Positions 32,467 to 43,605 of a stretch of 64,000 nt of DNA are shown in pieces. The DNA comes from Chalciporus piperatus (taxonomy: Eukaryota; Basidiomycota; Agaricomycetes; Boletales; Boletaceae). Within the stretch, counting starts at the first letter, position 1. Each line of letters begins with the position of its first letter. A program made the translations under genes and the position numbers. The notes under the pieces are model-generated. The model saw nothing but the letters and a program-made list of their open reading frames with translations, searched no databases and was not told the DNA's origin. The stretch is from NCBI GenBank assembly GCA_038093975.1, contig JBBPTG010000119.1:1-64000 (forward strand). Direction: 5' to 3'.

Positions 32467-34644
32467 TCAAATGTCTGCAGTCAAAAGTTTCTCGATGTCG
32501 ATGTCCGATCGACGGGGTTTGATTGAGCACGGGAATGGGCGAGGACAGCTTGTGCAAGACATAAATAAGATGTCAACAAGCCACTCAGAAGTATACTTAC
32601 GTTGTGACCCCAGATGCCCACTCCGGTTCGATATTGAGCTCGTTGCCTTGATCGTCGAGAGCTTTCGTGATTTTCAACGTGGATAAGATGGTGACCATCC
32701 CGGCCCAGACCGAACCGTCGGCGGTATGACGGCCTGGACACACTCGTCTGGCCAAAAGGATTATTGTTAGTGACGAGATATTGGTGAGGTATGATTTTGC
32801 AATACCTTCCAAATCCGAAAACAATACTGTCCTCAGATTTCTCGCCGTCTTTAAGCCTACCGTCAACGAGGAACCGTTCAGGTTTGAACACATCTGGTTC
32901 TGGGTAAACCTCCGCGTCACGAGACATTGCCCTTCAGACAGAGATGTCAACACCCTTGAAATGCGGCGGGCCGTTGTACCAACCAGATATTCGTCACGAC
33001 AGTAGTGCCTGGGAGCGAGTGTAAATTTTCGAATGCTGCACCCATTTACTTCATGACTGACCTTTTGGGATGAAAATACCGTTATAAACGTCATCGGTCG
33101 TGGCTGCATGCGGAATCCCTGGGGAAAATAGTACCGCGACTCCGAAAACTGGTGCCAAAAACCTACCCATGGGTACGACTGGATACAAGCGCAACGTCTC
33201 CTTCAAAATAGCCTCGACATAGGGCAAATTCGGTCTGTCATCAAAGTTCGGAAGTCGATTCGTGCCAACGACTGCCTCAATTTCCGCTTGAGCACGTTCT
33301 TGCACCTCTGGGTGATGAAACATGGCGAACACAAAGCACAGCAACGTAGACGAGGTCTATAGAAAGATCAGATCGACAAGCCACATGTAAAATTTGAACC
33401 GACCGTTTCATAACCGGCTGTGTGGATGGGAAGTTAGACCTCGAAGGGTGAATCGAGCCTTGGACTTACCTCCAGTTGCAGTCGAACAGATACCTTTTCC
33501 TAGTTCAAGTAATGAAGAATCCCCGACGTCTTTCGTGTTCCTTAACAACTCAAGTGCCATCGCTGACGATGTACTACCTTCAGCCTGCCTTTGGTGAGCT
33601 TTGTGCTGGGTAACGAAGAAGATTAATGATCTACCTCGCGCTTTTGAGCATGTTTGAAAGGCTCTGATATCATCTTGTTGGAATAGTGCGTTGTGATTCT
33701 TGCCCGACGTCTAAAACCACCCCCTGGAAACCACTCGGGGATGCGGAGGACTGAGGTAATCGTGAGCATGTCACCGCCGCATAGCACCATGTACCATAAC
33801 TAACCGAAAGGGAAAGCATCGATGATAGCAGCTAATTCTGGCGTCATGTTCTCGACGGCAAGGGTATTCCCGCGCTCTACCAGTTCGACGAGGTGATCGT
33901 GGCCTGGAGCAATGTCATAATCATAGACAACAGCCAGGATAATAGCTGCAGAAAACCTAGACACATTGTCACGTATTGGCATTGACAACTTGATCAAATC
34001 GTGCTCACCTCTGCATATGGGTTGTATAATCTCCAGGAGCTCTGAGCAAGTCCAAGACGAGCTGGCGAGCTTTTTGAAGTTGTAGAGGACGAAAGGTAAT
34101 CGAGGTTTCCGCACGGAAGGTCTGGTGGAAGAGGCGCCTCTGTGAACGCCAGCGATCGCCGTATGGGGTCCACGTCATGCTATAGGCCAACCCGTACCTA
34201 ACCGAGATAGCTTTTAATTAAACGTAATTGATGAGAAGAGGGAAAGGAGAAAACGTACGGTTCTCTTGTTGCGATGTAGGGTCTGTCAGAGTAAATGCCG
34301 GATCGACGTTCGAGAAGATCCTTGGCAATCGTCTCCGAGCTGATCACAACAATGTCTTGCCTCAGCACGCGAACCATAAAGATATCGCCTATTGTTCCAG
34401 ACTGTTATCCTATATGCCAGACAGGAGGAAGAGAGAACGAACCGTAATGCACCATCCATCTGGCATAGGTCACCCAGGGCCTCATGGCGTCTATTTGAAG
34501 CGCACTCCCGACGAGAGGGAGCGGTGTAGGTCCCGGAGGCAGACGAGCACCTCGAACGGTACGTCGTCGACCGTTGAATAAGATGAAGGCGAGGGCCATC
34601 ACACCACCGCCCACAACGAAACTCAGAATTGTGAATGGGGTCAT
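32467..34644 (-). CDS. Cytochrome P450 monooxygenase
   Basis: Membrane-anchored heme monooxygenase of the ER. ATG at 34644: an N-terminal anchor (MTPFTILSFVVGGGVMALAF), basic stop-transfer and proline-rich hinge (LPPGPTPLPLVGS). Next are WTPYGDRWRSQRRLFHQTF (helix C), an I-helix with GGYETTSSTLLCFVFAMF, KETLRLYP (ExxR), FKPERFLVDGR (PERF), and the heme-binding loop FGFGRRVCPGRH, which crosses an intron. It ends SDIDIEKLLTADI. About nine introns interrupt the gene. All key residues, including the heme-ligand cysteine, are present. It resembles the large Agaricomycete group near CYP64/O-methylsterigmatocystin-oxidoreductase-like enzymes, but the substrate cannot be told. No biosynthetic partners lie nearby. 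Confidence 0.88.
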
Positions 34645-37503
34645 GGCAGAATGGGAGAGGAAATAGCGAGCGACAACAGGAAGCACGGCGGATATACGCA
34701 GCAGACCCTGTTCTTATAGACCGAGATGAGCGCAACATGAAAACTATAAATGGTAACCGGGGGAAACAATCACATCTGCATGAGGCGACTGCTGCGTAGT
34801 GGTACGGTAAACTCGAACAGGGAAACCCTAGCTGGCGTTAGCCGTTCATAATAGGGATAGACAATTCAAGTCTTACCGATAGCCATAGGAGCATTGTTTG
34901 GTGGACATAGGCGGCCTGAAGTGGTCTCTGATGTATTGGCTCGGATTTCATGACCCTGATGGCCGGTAATGGCCCACGAGGCAGCGTCGCAAAAGACTTG
35001 CTCGTGATCAGTACTAAACCCGCATCACGAAGAACGCCTGGTCTGGTTTCGGTGTTCGACTTGAAAACCCGTAAGTCAGTGATCTTGAACGATGTAAAGG
35101 GAATTTACCCATAGGTAGCATTGTCCGATGGCGCGAATGAGTCGGAGTGTGGAGGGGATGGTGGACGAGCATAATGAACTTTTTCGCTTGAAGATCTTGC
35201 GTGCTTGGAGTCCGAGTCCGAGATGCCTGTACATTGTTATATCGCGAAGGAGTGGGCACAACACATGAATCAATCACGTCGATGTCGGCTCTCTGCTGTG
35301 TTCTTCCGGGAGATACGACGAAGGTGGGCATGCCTTTCCGTGCTTATTCCCGCTGGTCAAGCCAAACACGTACGAGCCGTAGATCGATTTGCATAGCAAA
35401 ACTAGTAGCCTTGACTCGGACCTCATTCGGCCACACGAAGTCGCCAAACTCATCACTGTTTTCTGTGTGGCATTCACCACTGCCAATCTTCCTTATCCAA
35501 GCTCTCAGTGATGAGTTGGCAATGCTCCGAGTCGCAACTTTTAGGCACCGACGCTTCAAGTTGATCCCATCGATGGATTCGAGAGCGGGGGAAATGTTGC
35601 GTTCCGGGGGTGTTGAGCATGGAAGAGGCTCGCAGCAGGGATCGAGAGAACGTTTCGTACGATCTGTATTCAGCTTTGAGCGTACTTCGCAAAGTTTCTG
35701 TCGTACTTACCCTTGGATTACCCGAGACTGGTTATCTAAATGTCTCAAACTCAATGTAGACATCGAGTTTTGCGTTGACTGAATACGAGGAGCGATTTGT
35801 GTACACATGTGATGAGAGGTTTCAGGTTTCCTCCGCCCCAAGTTCCTAAACACGTCGCACCTGCGGCTAGCGGTGATTCTCCCGGAAGAACCCCAACGTA
35901 GAAGATGTCAACAATCTGGCCATCTCCATGCGGCGTGAACTTGAAACCCGCAACGCGCCGCTCAAAACACAAATTACTTGCGATGCACGACGCGTGCAAA
36001 CAGTGTTTCGACGCACGAGCTGGCAAGTGCACGATCAGTGCGGCGTCATCTACCTTGTGATCGCTGTCGTATGGGAAGCCTGGAATGTGTTCTTGGTCGC
36101 ACTGGCAGCAGAAAGCGAGCACTTCTCAACAAAACCGCAAGAGGATGCGTCACCAGGTGAGCACGCAAGCGGTGGAACGAGTTTGTCAAATTCGTGGTCT
36201 TTTGGAGACGTTAGTCGAACAGGGGGAGAATGCAGACACAGGTAACAGGATGGACGCTTTCAAATCATCATTGCGTTGATGACGAGTCTTGTCATGTGGT
36301 GTGCCTTGTGTCACTGTATACGTACTACTACTTTCAAGGGCAAATTAATGCACGTTGATTGATCTGCTTTGGGTGAAAGCTGTCTTCATCCCGACTCTTG
36401 GGTCTCTTGAGGGGAGACTATGCCCTGTGCCAATCCATCCCATAAAGTCGGCCGTGAGTCCATCTTTACTACTAACTTATCTCGATATCTGGTGAACGAG
36501 AACAAAATTGGTCCTCATTCATTCAACAATCAAGAACTGGCTACTATTCATGCTAGTCGGTCGAATGCCCTGCGTCGTCGGAGACCAAGTTGCAGCTTGA
36601 TTGGTATGCTTGGATGACCGACTCGATCGGTGATAGACGGAAGCGATGTAGGAGCTGTTTGGGAGCTGTAACACTTTATCTGCCGATGCCATGCAGGGAA
36701 TGTATGAATAGATTGGGCGTTACTCCGAGTTGTGGGTTCGTGATGCCATGGGCACGATGGTTCTGAAAGTGAGCCAACATCAAGCTCACCATTATCTCCT
36801 TTGGTTGTTCGCGTTTCAAGCGGCGCAGGGACGTGTTAGCCGCCGTCCAAGACGCCACGATAAGGTCAGGTTTGCTTGCGAATCGTTTACACAGGTCTTA
36901 TGGCAAGTTTCCACACATATTGGACCAAAAAGGCATATCTCTGTCGTGGCTGTGTCCATATTGAATTGTATATGTCGGCTAAAAACTCTCTTAATTTCTG
37001 ACGACGAGCACAGTCAACGTTCGTGCCAACCCTCCATCCTCTGCTGGATCCTGCGCAGAACTTACATTCTTTTCTGGATAGTTCATGGTATATCACACAC
37101 GCATTCTGGTACGTCTTGCCCGCACCCTTTTTTGTACGCTGGTTGCTCATGCTTTGTCCTTGACGCAGTAAATTATAGTACATACATCCTTGGTCCCAAA
37201 TCATTCTCGCCGCATCCCCACAGGCTTCTTTTTTTCCTCCTCTGCGTGCGTATTCGATTTCCTAAACGGTGGGCGTGGCTCCTTGTCTCACAAGCGTTAG
37301 TCTAGATTCAAACTCTGACGTCAGTCTTGGACGCCCACTCCAATCGTCTGTCCAGATCATTCCTGCCTATCGCCGTATCTTTTCAACTTGCTCCATGTCT
37401 CTTTCCATCTCCCTCTGAGCACCGTCCAGGTCACTCAACGCGTCCCTGTGAACCGCTCCTCCATAGACCTTGTCGTATACAGACCGAAGCTCTGCCGCTT
37501 AAG
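34645..37503. other. Long intergenic stretch, no recognised gene
   Basis: About 2.9 kb between the divergent P450 and CBM21 genes. ORFs at 35201-35782 (plus) and 35751-36122 (minus) are longest but resemble no family. The part near 37100-37500 is pyrimidine-rich, as expected for the 5' leader of the CBM21 gene. Confidence 0.4.
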
Positions 37504-39693
37504 ATGACCACCACGATGTGCATGACGGACATGTCCATTATACCGTTTCCCACCATCGACTCCACCTCCACGCAAACATCTAACGCCGCAGCAAGCCCAC
37601 TCCCTCACATACCTTGCAGAAATCCCCGCACTGGTCCACTGCTCTCGCTGTCAGACGATTCCCTATCAGCATCAGACGTATCCAAGTCCTCCGATTCATT
37701 TCGAGACGTCCATCATCCGCTCCACAGCTGGTACGCCACATACACTCGATTCGACTCAGGGTCTAGTTCATCCTCTTCCACACCTTCGGAAGAAATCCAT
37801 CCCACCATTATTCCCCGTTCGAAGCGTGCCACCTCTCAGCGGGCTACCGCCGTCAATTCGTCGGATGGCTTCACTCCAACTACCCCCGTTCCCACACCTA
37901 TCGGACCGAAAGCTGATCCGCGTTTATTTGCGGACATCGACAACAGAAAGCACACCCCTCTGCTTGGTACCTCTGATGAGGAAGACACGCCAAGGACGGT
38001 TCGGGGGCTCGGTCAGGCACACCACCCCAAAGTGGGTAAATTAAGGCTGGAGCGGTTGGCAGGAAAGCATAGTCGTCATTCCTCCGATACCATCATTGGC
38101 ACCTCGCAGGCATCGGTTGCAGGTACCACAGATGGGGTCCAACGACCACAGGTCTCCCATGAGACCCAGACCATTCGGAAGAAGTCAGGTCAACCTGTCA
38201 AATCGTCTCTCAAGAGCGCTAAGCGGCCGAACCTACGCGTCCTCACGGATGGCAGCTCCGCCAAGAGCGAGCCCACTACACCTATACGCACAAAGGCGGT
38301 TCACTTTGACTCGAAGCTCGAGCACGTAAAGTTCTTCCTAGCAGCGCAAAAACCCCTTGCGGTGTCGAGAGACGGGAGTCCAACGTCGGACAGTGCAACC
38401 GAAGACTTTCCATCCTTTATTTACGGGGATGGTAGTCGTGAAACACGCGAGGTCAAGATGCTCGTTCCCAACATGCCGTCATCTCCTAGAAAAGGGGACA
38501 CCGTCGCGTTGCACGAGCTAAAACTTTCTCAAGATCAGCGCACGATCAACGGGAAAGTTCATGTTCGCAATCTCGCATATGAGAAGTGGTTGGCTGTTCG
38601 ATTTACGTTGGACTGGTGGCAAACGACGAGCGAGATCACCGCGCGTTACGATGAATCAGTCGAGGGTACCACGTTTGACGTGTTCACGTTCTCCATCCGC
38701 TTGCACGACATATGGTCACGTATCGAGGAGAAGACGATATTCTTCGCCCTTCGATATACGGTGGCAGGACGGGAGTACTGGGACAACAATGCCGGACACA
38801 ATTATCACATCAAATTCGTACTTGAAACCCCCCATCCTACGAGCGCGGTCGACAACGACCGGAGTCTTCGGGACTTGGACTCAAGGTTAGAAGAGGTCGC
38901 AAAGGCGAGATCTGTTCCCATCCCTGGTGCTCCATATCGCCTTGGGCGGTCGTTCAGCGCCGATTACCAACCGCCGCTGTTGGGGAAGTCATTGTCGAGT
39001 CGATATGACTTCGCTTCGGCGTACAAGACCCACTGGGTGAGGCCTGCTACACCGCCGTCCAACCGTCATGTACGGACGCATACGTATCCGGCCTCGGTTC
39101 CCGCCACTGCTGCCCCTACAGTTGCACCATGGTCTGACGCCCGGGAGGCTTCTGAAAACAAGAAAACGACCTCACCCTCACCACGATCTCTCCCTCTTCC
39201 TCTTGGGTCCCCGCGAGAAGCAATGTACAAAACGCCGTCGCCACCTCGCTCAGAGACAAAGCCAGCTCTCATTGAGAGTCCTAGCCCGACTAGGACGCAC
39301 GAAGGCAGGGAGCGAAATCATCGGCGGGGATACGTCGATAGGGTTATGGAAGGATCTCCAACCGTGCGGAGGACACCAACCGGCTCGCCTCTTAAATTCG
39401 ATCTCACGGGCAACGGTGCACTGCCCAGGACGCATTCTTATCCCCTGACAGGGGGAGCGGGACCAATGAGGGGCTCTCCTGGGTTTGGGACAAAGCCGCC
39501 ACTATCGATCCAGATTGCGTCAGTCAGCAATGGAGGGAGCCAGGAACCGACGCCTTCTGACGCCTCCCGGTCGAGTTCTTCGGGCGCGTATTCGTCTACA
39601 CCGTTGACGTCCCCCGGGTCTGATGGTCCTCCCCGGAACGACACTACTTACAAGCAACTCATCGATCAGTTCGTTTCACTTTCCCTCGTCTAA
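37504..39693 (+). CDS. Glycogen-targeting PP1 regulatory subunit with CBM21
   Basis: Brings type-1 protein phosphatase to glycogen, where it activates glycogen synthase (Gac1/PPP1R3 role). No ATG precedes 37504 in this frame, so that start (MTTTMCMTDM) is chosen; the product is 730 residues with no intron. The N-terminal half is Ser/Thr-rich. Near residue 265 a PP1-docking RVxF-type motif, TKAVHFD, is followed by LEHVKFF. The CBM21 domain spans about 330-440: HELKLSQDQRTINGKVHVRN, YEKWLAVRFTLDWWQTTSE, FSIRLHD and YWDNNAGHNYHIKF (the WDNN..NY carbohydrate-binding signature). A disordered proline/serine tail follows. Intact. Confidence 0.9.
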   Translation: MTTTMCMTDMSIIPFPTIDSTSTQTSNAAASPLPHIPCRNPRTGPLLSLSDDSLSASDVSKSSDSFRDVHHPLHSWYATYTRFDSGSSSSSSTPSEEIHPTIIPRSKRATSQRATAVNSSDGFTPTTPVPTPIGPKADPRLFADIDNRKHTPLLGTSDEEDTPRTVRGLGQAHHPKVGKLRLERLAGKHSRHSSDTIIGTSQASVAGTTDGVQRPQVSHETQTIRKKSGQPVKSSLKSAKRPNLRVLTDGSSAKSEPTTPIRTKAVHFDSKLEHVKFFLAAQKPLAVSRDGSPTSDSATEDFPSFIYGDGSRETREVKMLVPNMPSSPRKGDTVALHELKLSQDQRTINGKVHVRNLAYEKWLAVRFTLDWWQTTSEITARYDESVEGTTFDVFTFSIRLHDIWSRIEEKTIFFALRYTVAGREYWDNNAGHNYHIKFVLETPHPTSAVDNDRSLRDLDSRLEEVAKARSVPIPGAPYRLGRSFSADYQPPLLGKSLSSRYDFASAYKTHWVRPATPPSNRHVRTHTYPASVPATAAPTVAPWSDAREASENKKTTSPSPRSLPLPLGSPREAMYKTPSPPRSETKPALIESPSPTRTHEGRERNHRRGYVDRVMEGSPTVRRTPTGSPLKFDLTGNGALPRTHSYPLTGGAGPMRGSPGFGTKPPLSIQIASVSNGGSQEPTPSDASRSSSSGAYSSTPLTSPGSDGPPRNDTTYKQLIDQFVSLSLV

Positions 39694-40934
39694 TCCGCGA
39701 ACTCGTTTTGATTTTTGATGTAGATTCTGTTTCTACACTGGGGCAGACTCTTTGTTGCAGGATTCGTCGGAGATCCTTCCACGCTCGCAATCGGCTTCGG
39801 ACATCGCGGAGTACATGCCATCCCATTCTCCCCCACAGAGTTTTTCCTCCCACTTGGCGCGGTTCTCGAGTTTCGACGCTGGCGCGCATTCGAGTGGCAC
39901 AGCCACCCCAACACTCGTCGGCTGTTAATGTCGGATCTCGTCACCCTTTCCCCCGTTTCATCGCTGTTGTTAGCTAGGGCGCGTACAGTTGTCACGAATC
40001 AATGCACGCCCTGGGGAGCCCGAGGTGCCTCACGAGACGTCAAGTCTCTCTTTGCCCCTCGACCATGACTTAGGACACACATTATCATTCTCATGGACAC
40101 ACATAGATACACGTTCAACCTCTATCTCGTCTTTCCGTTTCTCGCCTTTTCACTAGATTTTCTCTGTCACTCGTCTTCGGTATGTTTCGTTCGTCATCTT
40201 GTATCATGTAGGTGTACATCGCCCGATCAGCGTTCAACACTCGATTATGGTTCTTTCTCTCTTTCTATTTCACCGAGCTCGAACCTTAGTTTTTTCCCTC
40301 TATAGGGTTTTTTCTCTGTGCATCGTTTCTATAGAGTCGGTTCTTCGATTTTTTAATCTAGTGGCATATAAACGTGCTCAGCTTCGATACCCCCACGCAA
40401 TGGATTGAACTGTTCAAAGGAAAATCTCGTTTTCTGAACACAACAGACAATTATTTTGGGTACATCAAGAGCACGATCGTGGTCATTGTGGGTCGACTGA
40501 GGACGGACATGACGCCCTCGTCGAAATCGGGGGAGATCATTGCCTTGAGCGATGCAACATGTAGGTTGGTAGGGGGTCGTGTCCGTCCCTAGAGCAGGCG
40601 ACTACGATCATACTTGCGGATCAGGTTGAGGTGAGGAGAGAGGATCATGTCTCTGTCGGAAGCAGCAAGCACGCCGCCGCGGAACACTGGATCTGCGTTC
40701 ATCGGGCGTGTCCTCGGAGGAATGATCTGTCCTGCATAATCAGATTTGAGGTGACTCACGCTCGCTCCGCACGTGCTCAATTTGAGTCTGTCCTGTTTCT
40801 CGAGAGCAGTCCTTTGTTCATTTGCTGCTGTGGACTCGGTAGTACAGTAGGAGGAGACCAAGCTGGGGTTGGCGCGGTTGAGTCACAGAGTGTGCCGACA
40901 ATACAGCAACCGAGTCGCCCATTTAACTTCCTCT
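39694..40934. other. 3' flank of CBM21 gene and intergenic
   Basis: About 1.24 kb with T-rich stretches near 40100-40350. No convincing gene. The minus ORF at 40589-40861 is unrecognised. Confidence 0.4.
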
Positions 40935-41240
40935 CTAACCATGCAAACAATCATGTTCGACTAGGTACTTTGCTCTTGGGTACGCGGGCGACCCCTTGAT
41001 GTACTTCAGAGCCCTCGCTGTCTCGCACAACTGCGCGAGCTTGGATCCGGGCGTTTTCCGCTGTTGGTTCCCCACCGATGCGGCAGCCATCTCTTGATAC
41101 GCCGGTTCGCTGTTCGTCCAGCGACGAGAGAAGACGACGTATCGAACAACCCCTTGGATGACCTCTCTGGCGGCGGCAAGTTTGTGTTTGGATACGTAGA
41201 TGCCAGATTCGGGATTGGAGTCACCTTCACCGAGTATCAC
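40935..41240 (-). pseudogene. Relic of a HET-domain gene
   Basis: Minus-strand ORF without an ATG. It contains RYVVFSRRWTNSEPAYQEM and KLAQLCETARAL, which resemble the Y-V-x-L-S-H-R-W..E-P-S-F-Q-E-M opening block of fungal HET domains and its following helix. The H of SHRW is replaced by R, and the next HET blocks (WxDxxCID, AxRWYxxA) are not found downstream. HET domains mediate incompatibility-type cell death in fungi. Assignment rests on one block. Confidence 0.4.
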
Positions 41241-41909
41241 GCGTTGGGTGACAGCGTTTTCGGTGATGTTGGAGATTTCGGGAATGATAGAAGGGCTTCG
41301 CGAGTGACGAATTTCATGGTGAATGTGTCGATCAGACTCGGACGGATAGTAAGGATTTCATTGCTGATCTATTGCCGAAATTCGTCGGCGATCTGATTGT
41401 CGGCCTGGCCGTCGTCGCCGTGTCGTTTGCTTGGGGGATGAAACTCACCTCAGTGGCTCCGGCAGGATTGACTCGGGAGTGAGTGGCATTCTTGTGCTAC
41501 CAAACCAGAAACGCGGTATATTGCTTCTGCGCTGGTAAGCGATCCTTAGAAGAGTAGAAACGACTGTTTTCCTACCTAAGGGGCTGCCTACGACCCGGAG
41601 ACCAGGGAGCAGTTAGCCGGACATGTCGAGACATAGCAGACGCTAGCACTGAGCGCTACAATCTGAAATTGTCAGTTTGCAAAGAATAGATGAAAAATGT
41701 TATCGAAGTATGTAGCAACTTGATCCGAGTCCACACGCGATATCATGGACTCGGAGTTCATAGTCACAGCCTTGTCCTAGTAGATGCGGACGGTAGCAGC
41801 GGTACCTACACGTACTATACTACAGCAATAGCAACCACGCACAGGTTGGGCTATCTCCAACGGGTGCGAAGTTGAACCTGGCAGCCCTCCACTTTCAAAC
41901 CACCGTGCG
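41241..41909. other. Intergenic, no gene seen
   Basis: About 670 bases between the HET relic and the next gene. No ORF of interest. Confidence 0.45.
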
Positions 41910-43348
41910 ATGGGCTCTGAATTCCTGCAGGATGTATACGCAAAGCATCTACCAACAAATTTTGGCTACCCACTCCGGACTCCTGAACCGAGCAGCAAAC
42001 TCCCTGACTCTTATCAAAATGAAGGACTTCAGATCGGGGATGTTGGCTACGTTGACCGCTGGGGAGTGTTCCACGTGCTTTTCAACATACGATACTCTTC
42101 CAACCATGACCTCCATCGTACTAAACACCCCCTCCCCACTGGCTTCGAGCCCATCAAACTCGACGATGAGGATGTCAATATCAATCCCGACGCAATTCCC
42201 TCTGGTCACATCCTTGGCTCCCGTCACATCGTGGATAAGCCACTAGAGCAACCCGATAAAAGGTATTTTTTTTTAGCGTGAACTACTGGGGGTAGTGATT
42301 GACTTAGCATCGCAAGGGTGCTCTACAGATTTGTCCCGTCCTCTTCGTCCGGCGCCATCCTTATCCTTCCATTTGGAGCCATCCGACATGAGCTCAATGA
42401 GAGCGAACACAAAACCCTTCGTAAGATTGCAGTCGAACACGCCGAACGTTGGTGTGCAGCAGCCGGACGCAACTCTGTTTATCTGATCACCGGGTTCCAT
42501 AAGGCTCGTTCATGGTCTCTCGGTTCGTTCCATGAAGCTCCCCCCGAGGGGGAAATCCTGGTGAAGCAACTTGAGCCGAAGGAGCAGGATGAAAACGTCA
42601 AGATACATGAGTGGGCGCCCAATTTCCCTACTACGTACTGGCGTGCTGGTCCCGGAGGCGCCGAGAACAAGCGTCTCAACCAAACTGTTTTCATTACTGG
42701 TTTCACTATCACAGTGAGATCGTGGTTGTGCATCCCTGATGTTCAGCCATTGCACCCATCGTCAAGCACCTGGTTCGCGTTCTTTCGCTTACCAATGGTA
42801 TTCCTATTTGGCATCTTGAGGATGCTCTGGCAACATATTTATCCCAAAGGTGATAACACAAGCACACAAGTTGGTCACGAACCTGTAGCTCTATTATCAC
42901 AGGTAAGAGCCTTCAATGGGTTCTCGTACGTGTGACAATTGAGCTCTCTCCAGCCGTTCCACCCTTCCGCTGCCGTCAACCATCACCTATTGGACAAGGT
43001 TTGCACGATCAATGAGGTATCACAGTGGTCACGATCTGACCTTTTTTCGGTCAGAATCCTAATGTTCACGTGGCTGTGACGCACGACAGACAATGGATGG
43101 GCATGCTCGACATGGTTTGCCACTGTGTGTCTTACCTATACCCACGTTGATCAAATTCCCAGGAAACTGTAACCGACGAGGGTATTCTGAATGAAGACTA
43201 TGTATGGGAAGTTCTAAGTGACAAATGCACCCCAGTCTTTGACAATGGTAAGTACTCTCACTAGTGCGTTGCGATGATCGTTTCTCACTGCTATTTTCTA
43301 GACGCCGTTTGGCTAGAGAGCAAAACGTGCGTTTTCGTGTCGTTCTGA
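41910..43348 (+). CDS. Agaricomycete-specific hypothetical protein
   Basis: Starts MGSEFLQDVYAKHLPTNFGY. The blocks that follow resemble a large mushroom-specific family of unknown function: GLQIGDVGYVDRWGVFHVLF (opening), SSSSGAILILPFGAIRHELN, VEHAERWCAAAGRNSVYLIT, GFHKARSWSLGSF, and the C-terminal PFHPSAAVNHHLL and VHVAVTHDRQW. The IGDVGY start, the GAxLxLP..A strand and the LxTGxxKxRSW segment are the recurrent features. Introns are read at about 42264-42327, 42901-42968 and three short ones after 43000. A late exon gives DAVWLESKTCVFVSF and the stop. No membrane segment or enzyme motif is clear. It is next to a C2/TPR gene on the same strand. Function unknown. Confidence 0.6.
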
Positions 43349-43605
43349 TGCTCAAAAAATCAACTAATTTCAATGACAGCGGGGACGGCAATAAAGGATT
43401 TCAGGTCGCATCCGACCTCGAGGTGACCTCCGTATCTTCTTCGAACCACAATGCTCTCGTCGCGATCAGCGGAGACACGAATAAACCGTGTTCCACGCTC
43501 GGGGTATTCTCCCTTCGTAACCCTTCCATTGACAATCCATGGATCGTCGTATCAGGTATGGATTTCTTTAATGTTACATGGATGAATCACAAATCTTTTG
43601 CAGGT

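Noticed and set aside
34684..34686. Upstream start of the P450 at 34686
   Set aside because: The codon is GTG; the ATG at 34644 opens directly into the membrane anchor.
35201..35782. 193-residue plus ORF between P450 and CBM21 genes
   Set aside because: No recognisable family, overlapping ORFs on both strands, no intron signals; left as intergenic.
37327..37503. 59-residue extension of the CBM21 protein
   Set aside because: The frame is open but its first codon is TTG and no ATG precedes 37504; treated as 5' leader.
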